From: Calothrix sp. HK-06
Lineage (GTDB): Bacteria; Cyanobacteriota; Cyanobacteriia; Cyanobacteriales; Nostocaceae
Assembly (NCBI RefSeq): GCF_001904745.1
Contig: NZ_MRCD01000035.1
Span: 1-64,000 of the forward strand
Reading direction: 5' to 3'
Length of the DNA: 64,000 nucleotides
Each line of letters opens with the position of its first letter. Position 1 is the first letter of the stretch. Under the pieces are notes generated by a model. The model was not told the origin of the DNA. It searched no databases and worked only from the letters and a program-made list of their open reading frames with translations. Below, one piece after another: positions 9,087 through 16,691 of the stretch. Made by a program: the position numbers and the translations under genes.

Positions 9087-9123
9087 TAACGTGAGTTAGA
9101 GGCAATGTTCAGCATCCGCTGGT

Positions 9124-9360
9124 TTAGCAGTTGGGAGTTAATGCCCACAAGGCTACCAATGCAGCCACGAGATTTACAATTGATTCAATCGCATCTGAAA
9201 GTAGCCCCACTGATCCCGTTAGCTGGCAATATGTGGGTTCGCGAACCCACACGAGCAGTATTGCGTTAGCTGGTATCCTCCAAACTTCAGGACAATGGTG
9301 ACGACTGCTGCTGCAATCGACAGAAAAGCGTAGGAGCAGGCTGTTCGACTACTCCAGACG
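9124..9360 (-). pseudogene. Remnant of a CDF-family cation exporter gene, interrupted by a 37-bp insertion
   Basis: On the minus strand, the segment from about 9333 encodes [20 protein letters not shown] followed by QLT. After a break it continues with [20 protein letters not shown] and LVALWALT, then a stop at 9124-9126. This is the start of a cation diffusion facilitator: first helix, then the LLSDAIES metal-site helix. The frame is broken by a short insertion at 9227-9263. Removing exactly 47 bp (the insertion plus one copy of a 10-bp direct repeat) restores [18 protein letters not shown]. The remaining two-thirds of a CDF protein are absent. Three CopR-like repeats at 9488-9571 face this gene. 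Confidence 0.8.
9227..9263. mobile_element. 37-bp palindromic insertion flanked by a 10-bp direct repeat
   Basis: The insert begins CAATA and ends TATTG, and contains the perfect 20-bp palindrome TGTGGGTTCGCGAACCCACA. It is bounded by CGTTAGCTGG at 9217-9226 and 9264-9273, which looks like a target-site duplication. A related sequence (ATACTGCTCG and TGTGGGTTCGCG) appears near 19432-19465. Confidence 0.7.
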
Positions 9361-9487
9361 GATGAACGCAACTATAATTGGGAGCTAACAGTACCAAATT
9401 CAACAATAAGTGTCATTAACCCTGAGACTTCTACTGATTCTTCCTACGTGTGTCATCAAAATGGTAAATATATTATAGACATAGATT

Positions 9488-9571
9488 ATGAAAATAAAAT
9501 GAAAAATTTGTCCGAATTATAAAATATGAGATCAAAATGAAAGTTTTATTAAAAATGAGAATAATATGAAT
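9488..9571 (-). promoter_or_regulatory. Three CopR-like direct repeats facing the dead CDF gene
   Basis: On the minus strand these read as TTTCAT-N5-TTTCAT at 9488-9504, TTTCAT-N5-TCTCAT at 9526-9542 and ATTCAT-N5-TCTCAT at 9555-9571. All have the 11-bp period of OmpR-family sites. The middle repeat and its surroundings recur at 15290-15341. Confidence 0.5.
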
Positions 9572-9656
9572 TTTCAAACGCACGTTATACTTCAAAGATA
9601 GTGAGTAAGTCGAAACTTACTCAAACTATCTCTAATTAATGTCTTCACATCTTATT

Positions 9657-10808
9657 CTATACAGCTTTTTGAATTCGTTTATGCTGTAACCATAATCCAA
9701 TCGCCATACCAATCCCAACTATACTAGTAAAGTAAAACAAACTAATAAACCTAGTATAAAGTGGTGGTGCAATACCCTCTACCTCTACTTCCTTCTCGAC
9801 TTTTAATGGTTGAAATTGACGACTAGATGCATTCGCGGGAGTTACTTCTACTTCAATTTTATGGGGGGCGCCGTCAAAAAATTGTTCTTGCCATGTAAGT
9901 TGACCATTGGTATCAGAAATTGCTTTATAACTAAACATTGGCAAATTATCTTCTAAATCTATAGCCTTGACTTGAAATGCTACATCCTTTACAGGTTGTT
10001 GTGTAGCGGTATCTATTGCCTGTACTGTATAACTAGCGAGTTTACCAACAGTTGCTTGTTTATCTCCTTGTAAACGCACTTCTAAACCTTGAGTTTTTTG
10101 TACTGCTGGCAATATCTTCACAGAATGTTCTTCATTACCGTGAGCGTCCGCGACTTCTGCGCTGATATTAATAAATAATAGCGCTGCTATTGCCACAACA
10201 ATTAGTCCGCTTAATAAAAGACGCACATTATAGGGAGCAATTTCTCCTTCTTGAGTTTGTTGTTGCCCACCAATAACCAATCCACCTAGTAATCCTAATC
10301 CTAATAAAATGGCTGCGACAACGCCAAAATATTTGAATTTAACAGGGTTTTCAGATACATTTAAAGTCAGGATTTCTTGGTAAGAAGCAAAAGTATTCTC
10401 TACACTAGGTGCAACACTTGCCTTTAGTTGATATTTACCTCGAATGGGTAGCATTTGCTGAATTTCTAACTTTCCATCTAGTGCAATAGTTTCCAGTTTT
10501 AGTAATTTGGTTGCTTCAACGATAGGAAAATCTGTTGAAAACCAAGGTGTTTTAGATGGGGTAAGAATCTCTAAACCAATTTTGGCGCCTTTTAGAGGCT
10601 GACTAGATGCATCTAAAGCTTGTAACGTGAGAGTTACTGGTTTCTGTTGTTTAGACTGCGCTCTAAATGGAAGAATTTTTTCTAGAGGGGGATTAGTAGT
10701 TAGTTTGACTCTAGGTGTATTAGTTTGCGACGCATCAACAAAAGAATAAAAAATTGACAGTATTATACAAGTTGCGCTGATAACCCATAGGAATTTGTAT
10801 TTTTTCAT
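9657..10808 (-). CDS. Membrane protein with two Ig-like (YtkA/FixH-type) extracytoplasmic regions
   Basis: A 383-residue protein after a GGGGA ribosome site. It has an N-terminal signal or anchor (residues 8-24) and an extracytoplasmic beta-rich region of about 120 residues. Two membrane segments follow at about 160-182 and 195-215. A second beta-rich region with the sequence ADAHGNEEHS at its start comes next, then a final membrane helix near 355-375 and a basic tail. The beta-rich parts (phrases like ALDASSQPLKGAKIGLEI and VKDVAFQVKAIDLED) resemble YtkA/FixH-type Ig folds often found with metal transport genes. A transporter-accessory role is only suggested by location. No enzymatic motif is visible. 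Confidence 0.65.
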   Translation of the reverse strand: MKKYKFLWVISATCIILSIFYSFVDASQTNTPRVKLTTNPPLEKILPFRAQSKQQKPVTLTLQALDASSQPLKGAKIGLEILTPSKTPWFSTDFPIVEATKLLKLETIALDGKLEIQQMLPIRGKYQLKASVAPSVENTFASYQEILTLNVSENPVKFKYFGVVAAILLGLGLLGGLVIGGQQQTQEGEIAPYNVRLLLSGLIVVAIAALLFINISAEVADAHGNEEHSVKILPAVQKTQGLEVRLQGDKQATVGKLASYTVQAIDTATQQPVKDVAFQVKAIDLEDNLPMFSYKAISDTNGQLTWQEQFFDGAPHKIEVEVTPANASSRQFQPLKVEKEVEVEGIAPPLYTRFISLFYFTSIVGIGMAIGLWLQHKRIQKAV

Positions 10809-10929
10809 AGTAATCCCCAGTTTTGCATTATTTTAAGCTTAAAGAATATAGATTGATTTTTTACACACATTCGGAAGCAACAAAAATCTTAACCAAAAAT
10901 CAATAAAATTTATAAAGCTTAAAGATTGA

Positions 10930-10956
10930 GTGGGTTAGGCATTTGCCATCACCCAC
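10930..10956 (-). terminator. Weak hairpin after the CbtB-like gene
   Basis: GTGGGT and ACCCAC arms with an inner GGC/GCC pair lie just beyond the stop of the CbtB-like gene. On the minus strand only a short T-rich run follows, so termination is uncertain. Confidence 0.4.
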
Positions 10957-11006
10957 CTTGTAACTTTATTTGCTCTACAAAAAACTAATTCTAATTGCCG
11001 ATGATT

Positions 11007-11201
11007 TTAGTGACAAGCAACAGAAGCAGTATTATGACGCAATGCGTGTGCCTGGTTGTGAGCAGCAGGATAAGTAGAAAACAAAACAGTCCAAATAGTT
11101 AAAGTACTTAGCATCATATACAGCGAAACCTGCATCGGTTTAGACAGAGCAATGCTAGTTGTCTTTTTCCAGACCTTTGAGCCAGAAGAATAAGCTGTCA
11201 T
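11007..11201 (-). CDS. CbtB-like small membrane protein
   Basis: A 64-residue protein with one hydrophobic helix (about residues 25-45) and a His-rich C-terminus: HNQAHALRHNTASVACH. The helix plus terminal H...RH...CH pattern is that of the CbtB family, small proteins normally paired with CbtA and proposed to act in cobalt uptake. No cbtA lies nearby and I see no cobalamin riboswitch upstream, so the role here is open; the terminal His and Cys could bind copper, cobalt or another metal. A GGAGT ribosome site precedes the ATG. Confidence 0.75.
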   Translation of the reverse strand: MTAYSSGSKVWKKTTSIALSKPMQVSLYMMLSTLTIWTVLFSTYPAAHNQAHALRHNTASVACH

Positions 11202-11326
11202 TTTTACTCCTTAGAAGTAAATTTAGGTAAATAGCAAGCACTTAGAATGCTTCATTAGAGATTAACGCAATTTTGCGTAATTATACTGTAGTATTCAGGA
11301 CTACTTTATTTTTGTCAACAAATCTT

Positions 11327-11656
11327 ATGCAATTAATGAATTCACTTCTGTATTTTGTTCTTGCTGGCTTGTGCGAAATTGGCGGTGGTTACCTCGTATG
11401 GCTATGGTTACGCGAAGGCAAAAGTGCGTGGTTGGGATTGGTTGGTTCAATATTACTAACTGTTTACGGATTTGTAGCAACAAAACAGCCAGCTAACTTT
11501 GGTCGCGCTTATGCAGCTTATGGTGGTGTTTTTATTGTCCTCTCAATTCTCTGGGGTTGGAAAGTGGACGGTTTTACACCCGATAAGTTTGACTGGCTTG
11601 GCGCCGGAATTGTATTTGTTGGGGTGTTGATAATGATGTTTATGCCTAGAAGCTAG
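11327..11656 (+). CDS. YnfA/UPF0060-family membrane protein
   Basis: A 109-residue protein with four predicted membrane helices. It begins near [20 protein letters not shown] and contains [21 protein letters not shown], the family's best conserved segment. The family size is about 108 residues. The ATG at 11336 is an equally good start; the upstream extension to 11273 is not needed. UPF0060/YnfA proteins are related to small multidrug-resistance transporters. Substrates are not established here. It stands alone between the CbtB-like gene and mntH. Confidence 0.88.
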   Translation: MQLMNSLLYFVLAGLCEIGGGYLVWLWLREGKSAWLGLVGSILLTVYGFVATKQPANFGRAYAAYGGVFIVLSILWGWKVDGFTPDKFDWLGAGIVFVGVLIMMFMPRS

Positions 11657-11729
11657 CGGTAAAATTTTATAATACAAATCAACTAATCAAATTTTTTAAA
11701 ATTTTTACTTTCAAGTTTTTTGAGGAATT

Positions 11730-11746
11730 ATGAGAAAAATATGAGA
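11730..11746 (-). promoter_or_regulatory. Variant 11-bp direct repeat before mntH
   Basis: ATGAGA-N5-ATGAGA lies about 40 bp before the mntH start. The 11-bp period fits an OmpR-family response regulator. It resembles the reverse complement of the copper-island repeats (ATGAAA-N5-ATGAAA), but may belong to a manganese regulator. Confidence 0.35.
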
Positions 11747-11783
11747 AAGTGAATTATAGAAAAAATAAAAATTAGTAAAATTA

Positions 11784-13094
11784 ATGACACCTCCTGACAA
11801 CAGACCTAGCCTTCCGGAAGTTCATCGCAGTATTAAAGTCCCTAACAGCAAAAGCTTTTGGCGCCAACTGTTGGCTTATGCAGGGCCAGGATATTTAATA
11901 TCGGTGGGATATATGGATCCAGGTAACTGGGCAACAGACTTGGCGGCTGGGTCAAAGTTTGGTTACGCTTTACTAACGGTAATTTTACTGTCAAACTTGA
12001 TGGCGATGTTGCTGCAATCGCTATGTGTGCGGTTAGGGGTAGCAACGGGGAAAGATTTGGCACAAGCTTGTCGAGATTATTTTAGCCCAAGGGTAAGTTT
12101 TTGTTTGTGGGTGCTGTGCGAGATTGCAATTGCTGCATGTGACTTAGCGGAGTTGCTGGGAAGTGCGATAGCTCTACAACTTCTCTTCAATATTCCTCTA
12201 ATTTGGGGGGTATGTATCACAGCTGCTGATGTATTAATTTTATTACTGTTGCAGGGTAAAGGTTTTCGCTATACTGAGGGTTTAGTAATTTTGCTGGTTG
12301 CGACTGTGGGAATTTGCTTTAGTGCGGAAATTTTATTTTCTCGACCTTCTTTAGGTGGAATTTTACAGGGATATATACCCAAGCCAGAGATTTTGAATAA
12401 CCCAAAGATGCTATACATTGCCATTGGTATTTTAGGCGCCACGGTAATGCCGCACAATTTATATTTACATTCTTCCATAGTACAGACGCGCGACTGGCAG
12501 CCAACTTCTGAAAAACGCTGGGAAGCAATCAAATTTAGTACAATTGATTCAACTGTCGCTTTGTCTTTGGCACTTTTGATTAATTCAGCAATACTAATTG
12601 TTTCGGCAGCAACGTTCCATTTCTCTGGAAATCAAAACGTGGCAGAAATTCAAGATGCATATAAATTACTTTCACCGTTATTAGGTGTTAGTGCAGCTAG
12701 CGCAATTTTTGGTGTTGCACTACTTGCTTCGGGGCAAAGTTCAACTTTAACTGCTACTTTAGCAGGTCAAATTGTAATGGAAGGATTTTTACAATTTCGC
12801 CTCCCGTCTTGGCTACGTCGTTTAGTAACCCGTTTGCTTGCGATAATTCCGGCATTAATTACAATAATTTTATTTGGAGAAAAAAGCACTAGTAATTTAA
12901 TAGTTTTTAGTCAAGTAATTCTGAGTTTACAGTTACCATTCGCAGTCATTCCATTAGTAATGTTTACCAGTAAGCGTAGTTTAATGGGTGAGTTTGTAAA
13001 TCCATTTTGGTTAAAAATTATTTCAGTATTAGTAGCAATTGTGATTGTATGCTTGAATATGTGGTTGCTATTGCAAAGTATTTTATCTATCTAA
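11784..13094 (+). CDS. mntH: NRAMP-family divalent metal transporter (MntH-like)
   Basis: Proton-coupled Mn(II)/Fe(II) importer of the inner membrane, 436 residues with about 11 helices. The metal-site helix 1 motif DPGNW is in the segment GYLISVGYMDPGNWATDL near residue 40. The helix 6 motif is MPHNLYLHSS near residue 226, with the expected Met and His. The helix 8-9 segment GQSSTLTATLAGQ is also typical. The gene is monocistronic. Together with the riboswitch-controlled exporter at 15671, it suggests that manganese uptake and export are both represented in the island. Confidence 0.93.
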   Translation: MTPPDNRPSLPEVHRSIKVPNSKSFWRQLLAYAGPGYLISVGYMDPGNWATDLAAGSKFGYALLTVILLSNLMAMLLQSLCVRLGVATGKDLAQACRDYFSPRVSFCLWVLCEIAIAACDLAELLGSAIALQLLFNIPLIWGVCITAADVLILLLLQGKGFRYTEGLVILLVATVGICFSAEILFSRPSLGGILQGYIPKPEILNNPKMLYIAIGILGATVMPHNLYLHSSIVQTRDWQPTSEKRWEAIKFSTIDSTVALSLALLINSAILIVSAATFHFSGNQNVAEIQDAYKLLSPLLGVSAASAIFGVALLASGQSSTLTATLAGQIVMEGFLQFRLPSWLRRLVTRLLAIIPALITIILFGEKSTSNLIVFSQVILSLQLPFAVIPLVMFTSKRSLMGEFVNPFWLKIISVLVAIVIVCLNMWLLLQSILSI

Positions 13095-13191
13095 ATTATA
13101 ATCTTGCTGATTTGAAGGGTTTAAAATAGAGGTAATGGGGAACAGTTCCGTGCAATTGTGCCTCAAAATGCCCATCACGGAGAAAGGCGCC

Positions 13192-13869
13192 ATGAACTAT
13201 ATTAAGCAAACTGTTGCAATTTTAGGAATCAGTAGCGTGTTATGTGCAATACCGACAGTCGGTTTTGCACAAGCACCAAAACAACCTGTAGAAAGAACAA
13301 GTTTTCAACTATCGTACAATCAAGGCGTACAGAAGCTTGCTCAAGGTAACTTTAATGGTGCCATCGCGGATTTTGATAAAGTATTACAGTTAAAACCAGA
13401 ATATTCAGAAGCATATTGTCTACGAGGACAAGCGAAAGCGCAACTTGGCGACTACCAAGCTGCCCTAGCTGACTATAGTCGTGCCGTAAAGCTAAGTCCC
13501 GGACACCTTGATGCATATAATGTCAGAGGTACTTTATATGCTGAACTTGGAAATGTAAATGCGGCTGTTGCGGATTTTAACCAAACCATTAAAATAAATC
13601 CTAAGTTTGTGGATGGTTACTACAACTTGGGGCTTCTCAACTACAGGCAAGGAAATCATAAACAAGCTTTAGCACAATTTAACCAAGCCTTAGCAATTAA
13701 TCCGAAATTAGCTGATGCTTATGGCAGTCGAGGGCTAGCACGATACGCTTTAGGAGACAAACGCAACGCTATTACTGATTTACAGCAAGCTGCGACTTTA
13801 TTTCAACAGCAGCGAGATACTCAAGGGTATCAGCAAACACAGTCTATTCTTCGAGAAATTCAGAAATAA
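13192..13869 (+). CDS. Exported TPR-repeat protein
   Basis: A 225-residue protein from the ATG at 13192, chosen because it follows an AGAAAGG ribosome site and opens a clean signal peptide ending at GFAQA. About five tetratricopeptide repeats follow, with canonical spacing of Gly, Ala and Tyr (for example YNQGVQKLAQGNFNGAIADF, then AYCLRGQAKAQLGDYQAALA). TPR arrays mediate protein-protein contacts, here probably in the periplasm. No catalytic domain is present. The partner is not evident from the neighbours. Confidence 0.9.
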   Translation: MNYIKQTVAILGISSVLCAIPTVGFAQAPKQPVERTSFQLSYNQGVQKLAQGNFNGAIADFDKVLQLKPEYSEAYCLRGQAKAQLGDYQAALADYSRAVKLSPGHLDAYNVRGTLYAELGNVNAAVADFNQTIKINPKFVDGYYNLGLLNYRQGNHKQALAQFNQALAINPKLADAYGSRGLARYALGDKRNAITDLQQAATLFQQQRDTQGYQQTQSILREIQK

Positions 13870-13895
13870 AATTAACACCTTAATATTTAATTGAG

Positions 13896-13927
13896 AAGGT
13901 AAGCAAAGTTTGCTTACCTTAATTTTT
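13896..13927 (+). terminator. Rho-independent terminator after the TPR gene
   Basis: Perfect 12-bp stem AAGGTAAGCAAA/TTTGCTTACCTT with a single-base centre, followed by AATTTTTTAT. Confidence 0.8.
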
Positions 13928-14073
13928 TATGTAAATTGATAAAAGAAGTGAAGTAGGGGAAACATTTGTCTGTAGTAAACAGTCAAAACTTATATTCTGG
14001 GTACAATTTGACTTGACCTTCGAGCGCAAATCGAATAACCTTAACGCTCAGACACATCCCTCATACTCTTACT

Positions 14074-14448
14074 ATGAACAAAAGATTTATACTTAGTTTG
14101 CTTGCTAGCCCGACGGTTTTTACAACCTTTATGTCTATACTTGGAGTAGTTAACCCTGCTCATGCAGCTACACCAGTTATTCGCTTTAAAGATGGTACAG
14201 CCTGTATCCGCCATCCCCACATTTCTTACAATAAATTTGCTTGTACGCGCGTTTCCCAGACACAAATTGACCCCCGTTTCGCCACTTCATCCAAATTCAA
14301 TGCCGCAAATTCCTCAAGCGAAAAAGTCGCTTCATTGACCTTTAGTGAAAGTGATAGCGATGCTGCAATTGCAGTGTTTGGCTGTGATTGTCCTTACTGC
14401 CAAAATGCTCTACGTGCCTTACGCGGTCAAGCTCCAATGGTTTACTAA
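14074..14448 (+). CDS. Exported small protein with a CDCPYC motif
   Basis: A 124-residue protein with a signal peptide (residues 1 to about 31, ending in HAAT). I do not recognise a family. The mature part has isolated Cys in GTACIRHP and FACTRV, and a C-terminal FGCDCPYCQNALRALRG, where Cys-X-Cys-X-X-Cys could bind a metal or form a thioredoxin-like redox pair. The gene lies in a metal island and has no obvious CopR repeat. A periplasmic metal-binding or redox role is possible but unproven. Confidence 0.7.
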   Translation: MNKRFILSLLASPTVFTTFMSILGVVNPAHAATPVIRFKDGTACIRHPHISYNKFACTRVSQTQIDPRFATSSKFNAANSSSEKVASLTFSESDSDAAIAVFGCDCPYCQNALRALRGQAPMVY

Positions 14449-14476
14449 ATATTAGTTTAATTATATTTGATATCGG

Positions 14477-14509
14477 GAGCGTCTATTCTTTAAATATAGA
14501 AAGACGCTC
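14477..14509. terminator. Hairpin between convergent genes
   Basis: GAGCGTCT at 14477 pairs with AGACGCTC ending at 14509, with further pairing inside. It lies between the ends of the exported protein gene and the convergent DUF2808 pseudogene and may stop transcription from either side. The T-run is poor. Confidence 0.5.
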
Positions 14510-14520
14510 TTGCACATCAA

Positions 14521-15002
14521 CTATCTGATACTAAATCTCGCTGTCCCAATTGATGTTATTATATTGCTACCAACAAATTTAGCAGATACACTATAGACAG
14601 GCCCATTGCCACCCCTAACTCGTCTGACATTCTTAATATCAACTTCTAATTGAGTATTGGCAGGTACTGGTTCGGCAAAATTAATTATTATATTTCTATC
14701 TTTTATAGTTATAGTTAGTTTAACTTTTTTACCTTTACCCTCAGTGACAGCTACATCTTTTGCGTTATTACTCCAATTTACTACTTCAGGAATCTGAATA
14801 ATTAGTTCCGAAATCGGCTTGCTGTTTTTTGAATATGTAACTCAAAAGTCTTTCTAACTGTATGGGTGCCATTTGGGGAAAATTGATGATTAGCATCGAC
14901 ATGGGGTAAAGTCCCATTATCATCACCAGCTTTTACGTAGCCAGCAGAAACAATGGTTATACTAGCCAATACAAACGTAATCACCTTAAAAAACTTATTC
15001 AT
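14521..15002 (-). pseudogene. DUF2808 exported protein, frameshifted in a short A-run
   Basis: The reading frame from the ATG at 15002 has a signal peptide and the DUF2808 opening (DNGTLPHVDANHQFSPNGTH), but ends early after residue 66. The missing 3' part continues in another frame (SKPISELIIQIPEVVNWSNN, then GNGPVYS and IGTARFSIR) to a stop at 14521. The shift occurs at a run of six A on the coding strand (14825-14830). Seven A would restore the frame and match the two intact paralogs at 27179 and 31120. It is either a real one-base deletion, a slippery site, or an assembly error. A CopR-type repeat precedes it. Confidence 0.82.
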
Positions 15003-15067
15003 TTCATCCCCACTGTTTATTTATTCTTTGCAAATTACTTTCATACTTCACATCTTGACAGCCAATT

Positions 15068-15084
15068 ATGAAATCAAGATGAAA
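15068..15084 (-). promoter_or_regulatory. CopR-type direct repeat and promoter of the DUF2808 pseudogene
   Basis: On the minus strand TTTCAT-CTTGA-TTTCAT, then 7 bp, TG, one base and CAAGAT as -10 element. This is the same arrangement as the other copper-island promoters. Confidence 0.75.
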
Positions 15085-15295
15085 TTTGCTATTGAGTGAG
15101 TATAGATAATTCTGATGGTATACATTAACAATACAGTTTTTTAATAAAAAGCATTATATTCATAGTAGATAAATGAGAAGTGACTTTGATTTCAGCATAA
15201 AATACGTACTTTTATTAATACAGTCGATTAATCAGTAGAGTTATGAAATGTTAAATATGAATAAAAAATGAGAAATTCGCCCGAAATTAGAAAAT

Positions 15296-15341
15296 ATGAG
15301 ATCAAAATGAAAATATTGTCAAAAATGATAAGAATATGAAA
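15296..15341 (-). promoter_or_regulatory. Two further CopR-like repeats, copies of the 9526 site
   Basis: On the minus strand TTTCAT-N5-TCTCAT at 15296-15312 and TTTCAT-N5-TATCAT at 15325-15341. The surrounding sequence repeats that at 9510-9571 with few changes. The function is unclear; the nearest minus-strand gene is the DUF2808 pseudogene about 300 bp away. Confidence 0.4.
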
Positions 15342-15431
15342 TAAATTTTTAGATAACCAAGGTTTTTAGTGTTTATATCAGTTATTATAAACTTGTCTTT
15401 TTAATTTTTTTGATATATAGTAAGAATTAAT

Positions 15432-15616
15432 TGAAGGGGAGTAGCTACTGGTTGTGCGACCAGTGACCTAAATCAACATGCTGGCGATAAGCCTGGTTTG
15501 GGTAGCAAGTTTCCGTATTTAGTTAAGTCTAGAATATTAGATGGATTTAGCTAAATATTTGTGCTTGAAAAGCGAGACCTTCACTAAGTTCACATTTGAG
15601 TGTGAGCTTGGTGAAG
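15432..15616 (+). promoter_or_regulatory. yybP-ykoY manganese riboswitch before the Mnx-like exporter
   Basis: The region contains GGGGAGTAGC at 15437-15446 and GCGAGACCTTC at 15572-15582, the two conserved internal loops of this riboswitch class, closed by TGAAGG/CCTTCA (15432-15437 with 15578-15583). The 3' strand of that closing stem, CTTCAC, can alternatively pair with GTGAAG at 15611-15616 in a hairpin at 15579-15616. This gives a plausible two-state switch. In this class Mn(II) turns the downstream exporter on. Confidence 0.85.
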
Positions 15617-15670
15617 TGTTAGTACGCTCATCAAACTCACTCAAATGAATTGCTGTAAATTTTGAGGAGA

Positions 15671-16294
15671 ATGAGTGTGTTAACAGCGTTCACAGCTGGC
15701 TTAATGCTGATTACAATTTCCGAGCTAGGTGATAAAACGTTTTTCATTGCAGTTATCCTTTCGATGCGTCATTCGCGAAAGTTAGTTTTCGTCGGGGTTA
15801 TTGGTGCGCTTGCTGCAATGACGATTTTATCGGTTGCAATTGGACAGTTGATTGCGTTTTTGCCCAAAATCTATACGCACTATGCTAGTATCGGACTATT
15901 TTTGTTTTTCGGAATTAAGTTGCTTTATGATGCTAGTCGGATGACAGCAAAGACTGATGGTAAAGTTGTACAAGAGGCAGAAAAAGCTATTGATGTAAGT
16001 GAAAATAATCTTAAAAACAGCAATACTAATCTAGCAATTTTATTAGAAAGTTTCATTTTGACATTTTTGGCAGAATGGGGAGACAGAACGCAAATTGCGA
16101 CAGTTACGCTTGCAGCATCCAACAACGCAACTGGAGTTACAGTTGGCGCCATTATAGGACACGCTATCTGTACAATAATTGCTGTATTAGGTGGACGTTT
16201 AATTGCTGGGAGAATCTCTGAACGGATGGTGACTGCAATTGGCGGATTTCTGTTTTTGATTTTTGCGGTAGTAGCAATTTTTGAAAAAACATAG
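15671..16294 (+). CDS. mnx: TMEM165/Gdt1 (UPF0016)-family manganese exporter, Mnx-like
   Basis: Inner-membrane transporter of about 207 residues with the two family signatures: ISELGDKTFF near residue 15 and LAEWGDRTQIATV near 130. Each lies in a repeat of three helices joined by a hydrophilic loop. Cyanobacterial members (Mnx/Hmx) export Mn from the cytoplasm to the thylakoid lumen or periplasm. The yybP-ykoY riboswitch directly upstream supports Mn. The ATG at 15671 lies only 1 bp after the GAGGAG ribosome site, so the GTG at 15677 may be the true start. The gene is followed by a dead CDF exporter on the other strand. Confidence 0.92.
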   Translation: MSVLTAFTAGLMLITISELGDKTFFIAVILSMRHSRKLVFVGVIGALAAMTILSVAIGQLIAFLPKIYTHYASIGLFLFFGIKLLYDASRMTAKTDGKVVQEAEKAIDVSENNLKNSNTNLAILLESFILTFLAEWGDRTQIATVTLAASNNATGVTVGAIIGHAICTIIAVLGGRLIAGRISERMVTAIGGFLFLIFAVVAIFEKT

Positions 16295-16299
16295 CGAAC

Positions 16300-16640
16300 T
16301 GTCAAACTGGCGCCATTAAAGATGGGTTCAGGATGATGAAGATGTTTCACTGCTTCCCAAGTAGTAAAAACAGCTAAAAATATCAAACTTAACCCATTTA
16401 ACAACCCTACCCCTACTTCTACTTTTTGATACCTCAAATTACCTTCACCTAAAGATTGATGCTGTGTTAGCCATACTGCCAACAGCGTCAACCCCAAAGT
16501 TAGCATGTCAGTAAATAGATGTCCCGAACCTGCTAGTAGTGATAGACTACCTACTTAAAGCCCTACTCCTAATTCGATGAAAAATAAACTACTCCGGAGA
16601 CTAAAGACAAGCCAAAGAAGCTGCAACTTTTCGGCGCCGG
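16300..16640 (-). pseudogene. Remnant of a second CDF-family cation exporter (CzcD-like)
   Basis: The minus strand encodes LWLVFSLRSSLFFIELGVGL, an in-frame TAA at 16555-16557, then VGSLSLLAGSGHLFTDMLTL and onwards to KVEVGVGLLNGLSLIFLAVF and EAVKHLHHPEPI. This matches the first four helices of a CzcD-type CDF exporter, including the metal-site helix SGHLFTD. The gene is cut at its 3' end, at about 16300, where it meets the 3' end of the Mnx-like gene. The in-frame stop and lack of a C-terminal domain mean it is dead. The intact CDF gene at 30064 is a different sequence. Confidence 0.78.
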
Positions 16641-16691
16641 GAGTTTGATTTATTAAGAAATTTTGAGAACTATTCACAATTACCGTTCATC

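Noticed and set aside
10809-11280. Cobalamin riboswitch for the CbtB-like gene
   Set aside because: No B12-box-like sequence, and the spacer upstream of the gene is too short.
15925-16506. Long minus-strand frame across the Mnx-like gene
   Set aside because: Only its first part (above about 16300) is the CDF remnant; the rest is antisense to the exporter gene and is a chance frame.
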